Shown: positions 35,792 through 49,964, numbered from the stretch's first letter. The stretch is DNA of 64,000 bases from Manihot esculenta (GCF_001659605.2 NC_035163.2:30530158-30594157); one strand, 5' to 3'. Numbers and translations are program-made. Notes: generated from the letters alone by a model not told the origin.

Positions 35792-38580
35792 ACCTGCACC
35801 GCCAGAAGCAAACATCAAGAAACTAAACCCTTCAGCAAACTGCACACTAAAATAGTAACGGAGCTCTATGGAGACACGGAAACAAATATCATTGACGACA
35901 AGCAAATCCAAGAAAGTTTTAAATGAGGCGCAAGCTTCGATTTTCTCTGGTGAAAACAAAAAAACAAAAAGCATACAGAAATCAAAATCCAGGGAAACAC
36001 CTGGTGGGTTTAAGCTCTTGTGAATTCAAAATTTCTCTGCTAATCAAGTTTTATTAAGCTGTTAGCTTTTGCTTGTCACCGTTCCCCTTTCTTTGGTTTC
36101 ACAAGAAGATGGGAAAATTTTCTTTAGGACTGTAGCTATAGGAAGAAAAGAAAAAAACAAAATCTTTCTTTCCGAAAAGAAAAGAAACTTCGATTTTTTT
36201 TCAAAACAATCTCGATCCTAATTCCCATTGATCTCTTTCTAGTTTTCTTTATTACTAGTTCAGGAGAATTTTCCTATAGAAATTAAAGGCAGTGTTGCTT
36301 ATACGAGCTGGAATGACCGGATCCAAAAATGAATGATATCCCACAGAACACGGATTTGGAAATTCTCCGCTCCTTAATCAAGTGAAAATTGATTATTAGA
36401 TTTTTCCTTTTTTTTTTATACTTTATCCAATTTATTTTTTAAATTATTATATTTACATAAACATAAAAAGTATTAATATTTAGGTCCCTTATGTTAAATT
36501 ATTGTACTTTATACAAATTTACTATTAAATTAGGTGTTAAAAAATTTATCTAATAGTATTATTTTTAAATAATATTTATTTTATAAAAAAAATGAAATTA
36601 TTTAGAAACTTCTTAATATTTGATATTGAAATTAACTCATTAAAAATTAAACTAAAATTAAAAAATATTAAAAACATATTTATATTTAACTATTTAATAT
36701 TTAAAATTTTAATAATAACTGCATTAAAATTAATTAAGAGATTTTGAATTTAACTCTCTCCATGCCTTTACTCTAATAAATAAATAAATAAAAAAACAAA
36801 AAGAAAATTCAGAATACGCCACATAAATTCGTAGAAAAAAATTGACGAATGAGTATTAGGAAAATCGCTTTCAGCTTATCACTTCGTGTGTGAAAACGCG
36901 CACGCTGCATCCGACGATAAGAAAATAAATTGCTAGATAGATTGGGCATGATGGCATGTGACCTACACGTGCCATTCATAAAGAAAACCCAAATTAGCAG
37001 GCTGAAATTTTTTGAATTATGGAACATCCAGGCCCAGGCCCAGGCCCAGGCCAACTGAAGCAAGCAAGCCTCCACCCGGTGCTCTTGGGTTGGCACTTTG
37101 ACTCGAAACGAAAAGCAAATGAGGGGATTGGGTGGTGGAATGGTGGTGGTGGAGGAGGTGGTATGGCCACCAACCCCAACCACTAAACAAAAGTTTCCTA
37201 AACGCCATAATTACTTGTCTTTTCCTCATCCCATGCATTAGTAATCGTCTTCCACTTGTAAGTTTGTGCAAAGTCAATGAACTATTACACATAGGAGAGT
37301 GTCCGCTTGTTACGTAAACATGACGAATGGCTCGATATCAGTTTCAGTCGAGGCGGCCGCCGGCGGACCTGGGTTCTGGTTCGCTCTTCAATTCAAGTTT
37401 TCAATTTTTAGTGGCCCTAATCTGAAAGTCTGATTTGAAAGTAGTACCGGTTTGGTTTTGAGAGCCGCATTACAAGTCCATGAAGTACCACCTTTTCTTA
37501 TACATAAATCTTTTGAGTTCGAATTGGCATTAGACGAGCCAAATGATTTCAAATCGAGTCGATGTTTAAAGAACCCCTAAATCAGGATTAGCCATACGTT
37601 ATCAGGAGATCACGACAGCCATTAACCAATTTCAATTCTAATTTTAAATTAGATCGGACACATATCTAAATTCAAAATTTTAAAATTCTAACTAATAAAA
37701 TAATTTTTTAGTAAAATTTTTATTTTTATTTTTATTTTTTCAGTTTTAACTTTTTGCCATTCTTTCTTTAACGATATATTGATGCATAATCCAAATTTGA
37801 AAAGTTATTAGAAAAATAGCTTATTTACATTTGCATACCATTTTATCCTTGAGTTGTTATTCAAAGGGTTCATAAGAATATATTTGCTTTTACACAAATC
37901 TAGAATGAATTTCAAAGATTTTAAAAATAATATTGATGTTATTAAATTAAGATTTTTTTTATTTTTTAGATATGATAATGTTAATATATATCATCAGTAA
38001 ACACAAGACGAAAATAAACTCTTCATTAACGGCTTCTGTTAAAATGTAGATGAGGTATATTATATTCTTGATTTATTACTTTAATAAACTTAAAATTGGA
38101 AATCCTATGTAGAGTTACTTTCTCCATTTATGTTTATAATTATTTTTAAATAGATTTAAAAATATAATTAAAATATTGAATTTTATATTATCATTTTTAA
38201 TATACTCTCTATCCATATTGTTTTATTACTAGATTATTTTTTAACTATGATTAATATATTTTTATGATGGAAACATGATTTAGCTATTGGTAAATAAGCC
38301 AAAATATAAATGAAAGTAGTTATTCCATCCTACCAACCACCATATTCTATTTCAGGAATCAAAAATAAATACAAAGTTCATAAATTAAATATTCAACAAC
38401 AATATTCACTTTTTTGACAAATTTCAACAATGCCACCAAAATCTTATGGAAAAATAAAACGCATACACTAATGCTTTGAAGAATGCAAAGCTGCAAATCA
38501 ATAAAAAAGAGAAAGGCCCAAAAAAGGAAAGAAAAACCCACACACACAAGGAACATAAGAAAAAAGAAAATGGCATCATA
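35792..38580. other. Intergenic: NXPE-like promoter and hydrolase 3' flank
   Basis: No gene supported. Bases 35792-36330 likely hold promoter and leader of the PC-esterase gene. 36400-36780 and 37600-38330 are AT-rich. A (GGCCCA)n tract occurs at 37028-37050, and an isolated GC-rich patch (GCGGCCGCCGGCGG) at about 37353-37366. Confidence 0.55.
37028..37050. repeat. (GGCCCA)n short tandem repeat
   Basis: About four tandem hexamer units in an otherwise AT-rich flank; GGCCCA is also the core of plant site II/TCP-type elements, though function here is unproven. Confidence 0.8.
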
Positions 38581-41500
38581 CTAATTCCATGGATCATCCC
38601 AGCCTTTAGGTCCTTCTCTTTTAACAAAATCAATTATTGCCTGGACAGCTTCACGAATCCTGTTAGAGAGGGAGTGATTCCCGTGTTCAATTTCAACTTT
38701 CTCTGCACCGCCCATTGCTCTGCACAGTCTGCAACATGTAAAAACTAGATCAGTTGATCTCTCTCCCTCTCACTCTCTCTCTCTCACACACACAAACACA
38801 CAATCACACCCCAGAAAAAGGGGGAGGGGGGGGGGGGTGGCCTCTATTGCAGAGTTGGTAAATTTCTTAACAACATAAATCAGGTTCAGGTATACTAGAA
38901 AAACCAAATAAATGAAGAGTTTCAATTGTCACCTTCCAACCAATGCTTTCTTATCAACATATTCTGGAACGTATTCATCAGCCATGGAAAAAATAACCTG
39001 CAAATTGATATGTACAGTAGCTGTTAACAAACACTGAGCAAAAAGATGGGATCCTTATATATTCCTCAGATCCACTAATCACTAGTTTCATTTACTCTCA
39101 GCATTATGGCCTCGTCTAGCTTCACTATGGGAAAGCCAAGGAGGAAAACCCCTCTTGGTCCTCCTATTGTCTTGCAGATATCCATATTCACCCTCAAGCC
39201 TGTAGAAAGGTGGTTGTTGGGAATTTGCAGAGGTTGCAGGAAGATCGTGTACTCATACCCTGTCAAGTCCTTGTATGTAGCAGCAGATAACTATCCCCGG
39301 ATTTCAGAATCATCACTTGAAACATAATCACCAGGGCCTATCATATTGGCTGCAAGTGTTGTATTAATATCCTTAAGATGTTTCCTATTAAAATATCTTA
39401 TATCTTTATCTTCAAAATTGTTTCTCCTTTCAAAAATTTGGCGAAATCATCACGTCATTGACTTTTACATCAACAGACAAGAATATCGGGACAATGTATC
39501 TGTTTTGTCTACCTGGCAAGGTGTGTTGCACATGTGCCCAAGTCTTGTTTTCAGCTGGTCATCAGTAAGATCAGAGCTGAACATGTCATCATCACCCATA
39601 TACGCACAAAGGGAGTGATACCTGCAAAACAACCGATTATTAGGGAGAAGGCAGACCAAAACTTGTTAATCATGCAAGCTTCTGACAAATTTAAGCTCAG
39701 AAAAGGGTAACTATAGATAACTACCTCACAAATGGAAATCAATTTTTGGAAGATATGAAAGGAATTCAATCCATTTAATCGAAGGTTCCCAAGTTTATGA
39801 GTATTTCAAATAGAAATACAACTTATACAAGTATGAAAAATTGACCTGTCTATTTTCCTTTCCCTTTTTCATGTAAAATTTGTCATTGAATTGAATTATG
39901 AACATCATGGGCATAACTAAACAGTCTTTTCTGAAACGATTATTAATTATTTTAGGAAAGAGAGTGTTAAAATAACTATAATGCCAACCAATGAACCAAT
40001 AGAAATCACATAACCATGTAGAAACTACACTCCAAATTTCTGACTAAATCTTGTGAAAATTCACAGACCTACAACATAATGGATTGAAAAAAACCAGAGA
40101 GCCAAAGGACATATTTTGTGCATAACATCACTACAATGTTAACAACACATTGTTAAGTTGTCACAGCATTTGCTTGCCCACCTATAAGCAGTTATTGGGG
40201 CAGATGAGTCTGCTTCCCTGGGCATTAAATCTGATCCCCGACCTTCTGCTATCATAGTTGAAGCCAAATCAATCATAGAAGCTGTTTCAGAAAGGGTTGC
40301 CCTGTATTCCCGATCACTGACTGGAGCCTGAACATTCCAATTGGAATTATGACCAAAGCTGCAAGTGAATACATAGCACGTAGGCATTTGCAAGAAATAA
40401 AAATTCACCACGAACAAGAGTGCAACTATTGGGGAAAAAGTATGCTTCTCAATCAATAAACATCACCAGCTGCCACCATTTATCTTTAATTGGAAGTATA
40501 GCTAAATAGCTATTATTTTTAGTAAATAGTGCAGCCATCCTGAGCTGATACAACTTTTACTGTTAAAAGAACATGCAGTGTGACACCCTCTAGTCAAAGC
40601 AACATCAATTCATGAGGAAAAGGAGAAATTCAAAGAAAAATGAAAACAATTCGAAGCGCCTAATTCATGAGTACAAAAATACTCAACAATCAACATTATG
40701 TGCGCAATGCTGTCATGGGGTTGGACTCTTGATTGGCTAACCAGTTAGTCACTTTAGATTAACCAATCAATCCAGAAGGTGGACCTAACAATTGAACTAG
40801 GTTATTAGACAGCCATAATTCAATATTTGCCAAAAGTTATTCTTTCACCACACAAACATATATAGATACATAAATCAAGACACAATAAGTTATAAGTTAC
40901 AGCTTGCTTCAGGGAAAATACATGCTGATGTGCAAATTTTACATTGAATATAGCAATATGAGTATAAATGAATTACCTGCAGAATAGCAGCACGGACTGC
41001 TCTGGAGCATGCAGCATTGGTTCGCATATAATGCACAATATCCTAGATACAGGTAGAAACAAACAGAAAATAATTTCATTTCTACTGGAAAAGCAATCAT
41101 GATATATAAAATTAAACTTTATATATAAATTATGATACAAGTACGAAGTCCCATCCGAATTAACCTGACAACCAGTGCTGTGTCCAAGTAGGACCACACC
41201 TTCAGAATTTTCTTTGTTGATCAAATAACTTACAAGCTGATCAATCTCCTTGGCATCCTTCAAAGGTAGAAAGTGTAAAAGCATTAAAAGGTCTGAGCGT
41301 CAAGATTTATATTGAAAAACATATCAAAAAGATTTTAAAATATTACACAAGCATTAAGGATATGAATATAGTCCTTTCAAGACTTTAGAACTAGAGAATG
41401 AGGTACCAAAGTTCAAAACACTTTTTCTCAAAGATTTGTGAATCTTAACATGGAACTTAATGGGATTTTAAAACAGTAAGCTCCAAGAAGTAGGAATAGC

Positions 41501-42887
41501 TCAGCAACAAAAGCAGGGTCATAAAATAAGCAACCAAAACGACATGGAAGTATTGGAGGGAAAGCAACAAAGTTACTTGTTGCAAGGTGGAAGTTCCATA
41601 TCCGCTATATGATGATGACATAAGCAGCTGAACAAGTGACCATTTCTCTCTATCCAAAGCAATTGCCAGAGGCCCCAAGTATCTGAACCATGGATGAAGA
41701 AAGTTGTGTTAGGAACTCTAGAGTTACATGTTTAGTTTCCAGGGTTCAGCTGTGTATTTAAATAATGCAGTTCTCAGTGAATTAGCTATCAAAATGAAGC
41801 TATTTATAAATAACTTGCAGAAGATTTGATCTCCTATAATAAAGGACGCATTGCAACAGTTGAATAAATGACAACAATGAATGAAACTAATGATATCATA
41901 CATACTCAGTTGCTAGAAAGCCATCTGTTAATCCTCCAATAAAAACGAGTTGTTGTTTATGATCACCTGTTTTAAATGCAACCTGCAGTCATTTTTCAAA
42001 TATCATATCAAATAACCAATTCAAAAGCATAGCCTTCGACAATATACAAAATTTCAGCAACATGGAAACATTTCTTTCACAAAAAAGGGGGAAAAAAATA
42101 CAACATTGGAAATAACTTGAATTTACAGGTATGATGCAGTTAAGATATTAGTCCAACCCCATAGATTTAAATAAGAACGGTTACAATACAAGAAACAACT
42201 TAGTGGAATTCTTCAAGAAGAGTGACCATAGTGCTCACAGATCAGTCTTTCCACTATGAAAAGCTTTAGCTAATGTGACACGGTCCTCTTTTTGCATTCT
42301 ATTCCAATTAAGAACAAGAAATGCAAATATATCACTGAACACCATTTTGTGAATTGCAAGGAATTATTGAATTTGAGAAAAACAAATTACACTCATAAAA
42401 CTTTTCAATGTTGATAACGGAGCTAATCTCAATTCCTCTTAAACCACGCAACTAATGCGGCATCTCCTACTAAGCACACTATCTATGTCCAGTTGAAACA
42501 TAAAGATGAAGCCCAAATTTAGAAAGATTAATTTCAAAATTAGGCTAAAAATTCAACAAGTCCGTAATTCTAGCAGATAATTAATCAGAAATCATTGTAA
42601 GATAAAACAAAGAGATTCCAAATTCTAATATAGCCTACCTGGATAGGCTTTGGTCCGTATTTGAAGAGCACACCGGGAAACTGGTCCTTGGCAATAATGG
42701 GACTGAAGAAATCCCTTGAGCCCGAATTGCTAGCCTTTTTGAGGCTATCGGATCGATCAGCCCGGCCACGAACAATGCTGGAGAACCATGAAGTAGCTGA
42801 AGAAGAAGAAGAGGAGGGGGAGGAGGAAGAAGAAGAGGCAGCGACAGAAGCTGCAGATGGAGGAGAAGAAGATAGTGAGAGATTCAT
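38581..42887 (-). CDS. DUF1749/UPF0613 alpha/beta hydrolase, 352 aa
   Basis: Nine exons with GT-AG junctions: 42639-42887, 41906-41982, 41577-41682, 41165-41257, 40977-41042, 40182-40327, 39513-39621, 38933-38997, 38581-38728. The N-terminal ~55 residues are a Ser/Ala-rich low-complexity leader that could be a plastid transit peptide (inference). The hydrolase core starts at about residue 60 (FPGVLFKYGPKPIQVAFKTG). The nucleophile elbow is G169-H-S171-T-G173. Asp289 (MADEYVP) and His322 (HGNHSLS) complete the likely triad. LIGGLTDG-type sequence (VFIGGLTDGFLAT) forms the oxyanion strand. Fungal relatives include the siderophore esterase SidJ; the plant substrate is unknown. The counterpart by order is At5g19050. 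The protein ends GWDDPWN. Intron 8 carries a 12-G run and CT/CA repeats. Confidence 0.94.
38760..38837. repeat. CT/CA microsatellite plus 12-G run in hydrolase intron 8
   Basis: CTCTCTCACACACA-type repeats from about 38760 to 38810, then GGGG-A-G12 at 38821-38837. It lies inside the 204-base intron between exons 8 and 9. Confidence 0.9.
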
Positions 42888-44605
42888 ATCAACTGGAGGT
42901 CAGAAGAAGACGACGTGGAGGAGACAACCATTTGCTACCACTCCCTAAGATCGTTCTGTGAAGAAGATCTGATGTACATTTCAGAGCAGAAATGTCGCAG
43001 ATTGGAATAGGATCGCCAAAGCCAATCCGCCCGGTTTTGACCCGTTTCAGGCCCAAACCCGTCTGGGAATCTCCGCCCCGCCTGTGATGTAGCCCAACTT
43101 CCTAGGACTTGATGACAGTAACGGGCCTGATTTATATGGTAACTTGTAGCTTGAAGGACCTTCTTGTTGGGCCACAGGGCCTACTCTTCCATTATATGCA
43201 TCTTTGTTATAGTTATTTTGTGAAGTTTCATATATCAACTCCACTCTAACATGAGCTTCAAACTTCTCATTACAAGTATGAACAGGTGTAATAAATCATA
43301 TATCTTTTTATAATGATCTCTCTAATGTTTGTACTTGATAATAATAAAATCTAATGGTGTGATCCAAGTCTAATCCCATATAAGCATTCTTAATTTTATT
43401 ATTGCAGGGAGGAAGACCAAAGAGAGCCTTCAAATGTACAGAAATTCCCAACTGCTGATATTGGTAACCAATATTAGTAGTAGGTTAAAAGTGTTGGGTG
43501 ACTGATCCAGCAATGTGGCCTACCAAATTTAGGATGGAAGCACTTTGGACAATGCCAGATTTGGTGGATATATATGATCTTTCCATTAATCATCTCCTCC
43601 ATTGAATTTGCTCTCAGAATCCAACAATGGGGTCCTCTTCATCTACATGTATTCTGGTTCTTAATTAAGTTCCTAAACTATATACTTGGATGATAAAGTC
43701 AGTCAACAACGAGACTTATCCGCTAATTTCAGTTAAAATCATGATAGTTTTTATATAAAATGATGCTTGGAATAACTGAAAATTTTTGCTATGAAAGAAG
43801 TATAGATATAAAAAACTTTACTGTGGTAATTCTAAGTTGTTGCTGATACGTAATCCAGGTACTGGACTTTTGGTTGACTTGTACATTAATTTTGGTCAAC
43901 CAGAGTGGTACAGTTGACTTTTTTACTCTAGTTTAAAGTGATTCAACTGTTGACTTAGTTAAATTGATTCTGCACTCATCATTTATTATTTTTTTTAAAA
44001 AAAAGATATTGAATTATTCATTCAACTTTTTAGTTCAGGGATACATATGTTCACCATCAACATAGTTTTATATTTTCATTTTCATATGATTGATAACATT
44101 TGTAATAAAAGCAAAACAAAATTGAACATTTTTTCATACTTTTGATTTAGGCCTATTAGATAAATTATTTTAAAATATTTATATTAATTTATATTTATAT
44201 CCAATACTTAAGATTTTGTAATAAAATTAAATTTTTTTAATTTATCATAATTATAGTCATTAGTAATAAATTAAATTTAAAAAAATTAATGATAAATTAT
44301 AATGTAGTCTATTAAATATAATAATAAATATTTTATATGTAATAAATATTTATTATAAATAAATTCATATTATATGAAACTCATACCATTATAAATTATG
44401 TATATTATTCATATAGTAAAACTTTACTTCATATCAATAATATTAAATAAAATAATATTTTATTCTATAAAGTTTATTTTATTTTATATTTTAAATTTTC
44501 ATTAATCTATGATATATATATATATATATAAGTGAGAAGGAGAGGTAAATAATAAAATTGATAAAAAAAATATTATTAAAATAAAAATATTATTTTAAAA
44601 TTTAT
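42888..44605. other. Intergenic: hydrolase promoter and copia flank
   Basis: 42888-43090 is GC-richer and likely the leader and core promoter of the hydrolase. 43100-43250 contains a 65-codon frame without known features. From 44150 to 44600 the DNA is extremely AT-rich up to the copia LTR. No gene supported. Confidence 0.55.
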
Positions 44606-44818
44606 TGATACAATCCATACTGGAAAGTTAAAATGAGAGGAAGGAAAAATGTCACTTTATTGAATGAGAGAATGATTTATATATACAGAAGAAGAGGAAA
44701 AATACAGTAACTGAGGTAACTGAGTTAATAAGAAAAATACAATTACTAAGGTAACTACTTAACTTGACTAGCTATTTCTAAAAGAATCTAGAATTAAAAA
44801 CTAGTTTTAGTTTTAACA
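44606..44818 (-). repeat. Copia 3' LTR (213 bp)
   Basis: On the minus strand it begins TGTTAAAAC and ends TATCA, following the polypurine tract at 44819-44837. Confidence 0.85.
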
Positions 44819-45270
44819 TTCTCACACCTCCCACAAGCTAGAGAATGTATTGGACATTCTCATCTTGAGCAAGAAAATATGAAAAGGTCCAACAGCAAGG
44901 GGCTTTGTATAGATGTCAGCTAACTTATTAACTGAGGATACTAGTACGAGGTGAATTAATCCTGAGATGGATTTCTCTTTAATCAGATGGCAATCAAGCT
45001 CTATATGTTTAGTTTTTTCATGGTAAATAGGGTTAGCGGCAATATGAATAGCAGACTAATTGTCATAGTATATGCTTGCTGACAGTTAATGAGTAACATC
45101 AAGATCTTGCAATAAGTAGACAATCCATTAAATTTCACAAGTAGTTGCTGCAAGTGCTCTATATTCTGCTTCTAAAGAAGAACAAGATACAGTTTATTGT
45201 TTCTTTGTTTTTCAACTAATTAGGGAATCTCTAAGATAGATTGCATATCCTATAACATATCTTCTAGTGT

Positions 45271-46224
45271 CTAGACATCCAACCCAATATGAGTCACTAA
45301 AGGCTTTAAGCGAAAGAGAGCTAGTGGAAGGAAAGAATAAACTTTACTTGGAGCTGCTTTAATGTATCTGAGAATCCTATGGATAGCTTGAAGATGAGCA
45401 GTAGTGGGTTTAGAGAGAAATTGACTGAGTTGTTGTACTGCAAAGATAATGTCTGGTTTTGTTGTGGTGAGATAAAGTAATCTTTCTACCAGTCTTCTAT
45501 ACATTGATGGATCTATTAAAGGTTCACCAATTACAGTACTGAGTTTGATATGATGATCCATTGGTGTAGATGCTGGTTTTGCAGTCAGAAAGCCAGTGTC
45601 GGACAGAATCTCTAGAGCATACATTTTTTGGCAAAGAGAAATACCATTTTTACTTTTGGCAATTTCTAAACCCAAGAAATATTTTAGGTTTGCCAAGTCT
45701 TTGGTCTTGAAAGAGTCAAGAAGAAAGCCTTTAACTCTTATTATTTCCGAAAGATCATTGCCTACTAAGATGACATCATCTATATAAACTAGTATAGCAG
45801 CGAAAGATTTAGTTTTCTTTTTAACAAACAAAGAGTAATATGACTTGGATTGATGATAACCAGATTTAATAAGTTCTTGAGAAAGTTTAGAGTACCATTA
45901 CCTATTGGCTTGTTTCAAGCCATAAAGAGATTTTTATAATTTGCAAACCTAGTTGGGTATGGAGGACTGAAAATCTAAAGGAAGGACCATGTACACTTCA
46001 TTAAGATCCCCGTGTAAGAAGGCATTGTTGACATCTAGCTATTGAAGATGGCAATTGTTTATGGAGGTTAATGCAAGCAGTAATCTTACAGTGGTGAGCT
46101 TGGCAACTGGAGAGAAAGTGTTTAAGTAATCCACACCTTCTATTTGAGTATATCCTTTTGCCACAAGTCTTACTTTATATCTTTCTATGGTTCCATCTGA
46201 TTTGTATTTCACTTTATAGACCAA
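45271..46224 (-). pseudogene. Copia reverse transcriptase, broken
   Basis: Two open pieces (46039-46224 and 45271-45831) carry consecutive RT blocks: YKVRLVAKGYTQIEGVDY and NTFSPVAKLTTVRLLLA upstream, then the catalytic YIDDVILVGND, KYFLGLEIAKS and the connection region KPDIIFAVQQLSQF. The segment between them, with the palm's first aspartate region, has stops, and the RNase H that follows is frame-shifted. Confidence 0.92.
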
Positions 46225-46869
46225 TTTGCATCCAATTGGAGTTTTGCCGATAGGGAGATCAACTAGACACCAAGTGTTATTTTGTTGTAAAATATTAATT
46301 TCATTAGATATGACTTGCCTCCAATTTTCATCTTTAATGGCTTGATATAGGTTTTGGGATTTTGAATAGTGGAAATAGAAAGAGTGAAATGTAATTGAGT
46401 GGGAGAAAGATTCTTATATGAGAGTACAAAAGAAAGAGGGTAATTTACACTTGATTATGAATGAATGAGGTTGCAATGGTATTCTTGTAAGTAAGATGTT
46501 CTTTTTGGTCTTGTAGATTGCCGTAAAGGTATGGGTTGTGCTGGTATGGAATTAGAAGAGGGCTCATAGGAAGGGTATTCTAGAAGTATCAGTTAAATGA
46601 TAAGGAGGCAGAAGCTGTGTATTGTGAGAAAAAGGAAAATGAGTTTCATAGAATTGAACATTCCTGGAAAGAAAAACTTCTCTAGATTAAAGATCCATGA
46701 GAACATAACTTTTGGTTTCAGTTTTGTGTCCTAAAAAAAATATATTTTCCTGCTCTGTGGTCTAATTTGGATCTATGAGCTTGTAGGGTGGGTAGAATCA
46801 AAAGTAGGCAGCCAAAAATTTTGAGGGAATGATAATCTGGAATAGCTTTGTAAGGAAGCTAATATGGTG

Positions 46870-47370
46870 ATATGTTTTGGAGTAAAGGTGTGGGTAATCT
46901 GTTTATGAGGAAAATAGAATGAAGGATTGCATAAGACCAGAAGTGTTTAGGCAATTGAGACTGAAAAAGTAATGCTCTGGCAGTGTTTAAAATATGCTGG
47001 TATTTTCTTTCTACTAGTCCATTATGTTGAGGAGTCTTAACATAGCTAGTTTGATGAATTCAAGACCATCGTCAGACCTTAAGGCTTGAATTCTTGTTTG
47101 AAATTGAGTTTCTATGAGATTGATGAAAGTTTGCACAAGATTTCTAGCTTCAGACTTTGCTGTCATCAAGAAAATCTAGGTATGCCTCGAGAAGTCATCA
47201 ATAATAGTTAGGAAACATTTATGTCCATGAATAGCAGGCATAACACATGGACCCCACATATCAACATGAACTAATTGAAACAAAACAGTTGTACATGATT
47301 CACTATGTAAAAAAGCAATTTCTTCTGTTTTAAAAAACAACAAGTGTCACATACATGATTAAAAGAATTA
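46870..47370 (-). pseudogene. Copia integrase core, broken
   Basis: Minus translation gives HVDMWGPCVMPAIHG, FLTIIDDFSRHT, then a stop, LRSDDGLEF and QHNGLVERKYQHILNTARAL, corresponding to the D,D,E blocks of copia integrase across several frame breaks. Confidence 0.85.
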
Positions 47371-47414
47371 TGAGGCACTGATGTACAGAGTTTATTTATT
47401 TCTGTTAATCTAGA

Positions 47415-47768
47415 CTATGATGGGTAACCAAATCTCATATGCCAAAGATAAGAAGGAGAATGATGTAATATAGAAGTTATGACAGATGCAATAGGTACAT
47501 GTAAAATTGAGGATGAAGATGGATTAGTGAGCATATATAATTCTCCTTTTATTTCAGCTGAACCAATCATCTTCGAGGTACTCAATTCTTGAATGAGATA
47601 AGAAATGTGCTGAAAAAGTAAGTTACAGTGTAATGTAGAAATGAGCTTAGTTACTGAAATGAGATTGAAGGTAAAATTTGGAATGTACAAGACATCCAAC
47701 AAATAAAACTTGTCAGTGAAGTTAATAGTCCATGCAATCTCAGATATGATGTGAGTACCATTTGGCAA
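47415..47768 (-). pseudogene. Copia protease/GAG-pre-integrase segment
   Basis: The open piece contains the typical VLYIPNFTFNLISVTKL strand that follows the copia protease active site and a GAG-pre-integrase LWHMRFGYPS (LWH.RLGHP) block. A short upstream piece at about 47780-47880 has the WILDTGA-equivalent region with the protease motif, in a different frame. Confidence 0.85.
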
Positions 47769-49398
47769 TCTAACCGTAATAGGTCAAGTCTGATATATCT
47801 ATAGGATATAAATAAAGATAGGGAAAAAAGAAATGTAGTCAATGGCACCTGTATCCAAGATCCATTGACTAAAAAAAACTTAGTTACCTGAATCAGAAGC
47901 AGAAGCAGAAGCAGAAGCAGAATTTTGCTGAGATTGACTAGTTGACAGATTATTAACATGATATGAAGATGAACCTGTTGTCACAGATGAGTCTTGAATG
48001 AGGTTCAATAACCTTTGATACTGTTCAGTTGTGAATTTGAAATTATCAACCTCCTTTGATGTATATGGTTCATTTTAAACTTGCAAGACTGACTCATTAT
48101 GGTCATCAGAAATAGCATTTGCATTGGAGTTCCTATGCTCAACAGAAACAACATTTACACTGGAGTTCTTGAATTTAAAACCAAAAAGAAAACCATGCTT
48201 CTTATAGCAAGTGTTCACAGTGTGCTTATGTCTACCACAATAAGTACAAACTTTGACAGATCTTGAACCTCTCGCAGTTGTAAAATGACCTCTCCTATAT
48301 CCTGAGTTACTATAAGAGACATCGTTTTTAACAGTCTTATTGACAAAAGTTTTGGATTCTATGATATGACCATTAGAATTTTATTTTTCTAGTTGAAGAA
48401 CTAAATAAAATATTTTGTTCACATTTGGCAGAGGGTCCATCATCATAATCTAAGATTTAACATTTGCAAATTGATCATTAATCCCTTTTAAGAATCTAAT
48501 AACATAATCGTTTTTTACATAGGTTTTAACAGACTCAATAGCATCACAAGAATATGGGTTTGCACAAGAGCAAGATGGAATTAGTCGAAAATTAATTAAT
48601 TCATTCCAAAGAATCTTTAACCGAGTGAAGTATTCTGTAATAGAAAGTTCTCCCTGTCTGAAAGTAAAAATTTCTTCTTGTAAATAAGAAATACATACAA
48701 TATCACCTTGAAATGATCCTTCTTTTAAATCATTCCAAGTATCTACAGCCTTATCAATCCAACTTGTAACGACCCGAAAATCGGACCGCTACCGGCACTA
48801 GGATCCAGATCGGCTTAAGGCCGCCGGGACCCGTAGCAAGCCAAACGTTCATCCTGTGAACCTGTTTAATCCCATACATGATCAACAACATACATAAAAA
48901 TTTTAAACTTTTCTTTCATTCATTCACCAAACTCAACCTGTGCATGCACTATACATAATTATAATCATCAACCCACACTGGAGTCCTCAACAATGCTCCG
49001 ATGGGGTAACATACATACATTAAGTTTGGTTTTCAATAATCATCATTAAACATTAAGATCATGTACTCGAAAGGGATTAACATAATACTATGGTCAAGCA
49101 CAACTCTAAACTTCCATAAACATCATTACATAACATTTCTATATCATACTTTTACATTACATCATATTCATGTCCACATCTAGCTATTACAATAACAAGA
49201 CTCTACTCCTGCTGACCTCCTGGTCTACCCTGTACCTGCAAACCTGGGGGTTAAGGGAGAGGGGTGAGCTATAAAGCCCAGTGAGCAGAATAATTAAACA
49301 TTGAATTTAAATTTCATGCTTTCATGAAATGCAACATATCACAAACAATTCACATCAAGGATGAACTTGTAACCAATAGCCCACTACTCATTCCAATA

Positions 49399-49546
49399 GT
49401 GCCAGGGGCGTAGACTGGGCCTCACTGGTCTTTCTCTTACATTACATTCATAACATAACATTCTAATATGCTAGGGGCGTAGAATGGGCCTCGCTGGTCT
49501 TTCTCTTACATGGTGCCAGGGGCGTAGAATGGGCCTCACTGGTCTT
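49399..49546. repeat. Three short tandem repeats inside the nested LTR
   Basis: Units at 49399-49440, 49470-49509 and 49513-49546 share GGGGCGTAGAATGGGCCTC followed by ACTGGTCTT, with one to three differences each. The first spacing is longer than the second. Confidence 0.9.
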
Positions 49547-49964
49547 CCGTACCGTATCACATCATATCATAACGTAGTGCGGCTAAAGGATCATCCAACA
49601 TTCATCCACATCAACAACATATTATGCAATGCAATATATTCGTGAATTCTAATGCAAGCACCCTAGTATATCTCATGGCATTCATGATGCGTGTATCATG
49701 CTCAGAATTTATTTATTTACTTTGAAATGAAATAAGATATTCCACTCACCTCTGGCTGAAGCTCTAACAGACTCAGAAGCAGCTGAACTCACTGCTGGGG
49801 TCCTCGGTTCCTCGGGTCCGAACCTACACAGGTGGACTCAAATGAGGGACCAAACATCCATAAACATGACTCTAAAATACTCCCCAAAAATCCCCTAAAA
49901 TACCTTAAAACAATCATAGAAATCATGCAAAAGGAGGGCTGAACAGGGCACTTTCGGCGGTAGG

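Noticed and set aside
33824..35974. N-terminal 61-residue extension of the NXPE-like protein to 35974
   Set aside because: The extension would place a long non-conserved, hydrophobic-patchy segment before the membrane anchor, and a likely splice acceptor lies just before the preferred ATG.
42661..42948. 95-codon plus-strand frame with poly-Glu
   Set aside because: Antisense of the Ser-rich first exon of the hydrolase (TCT/TCC runs read as GAG/GAA).
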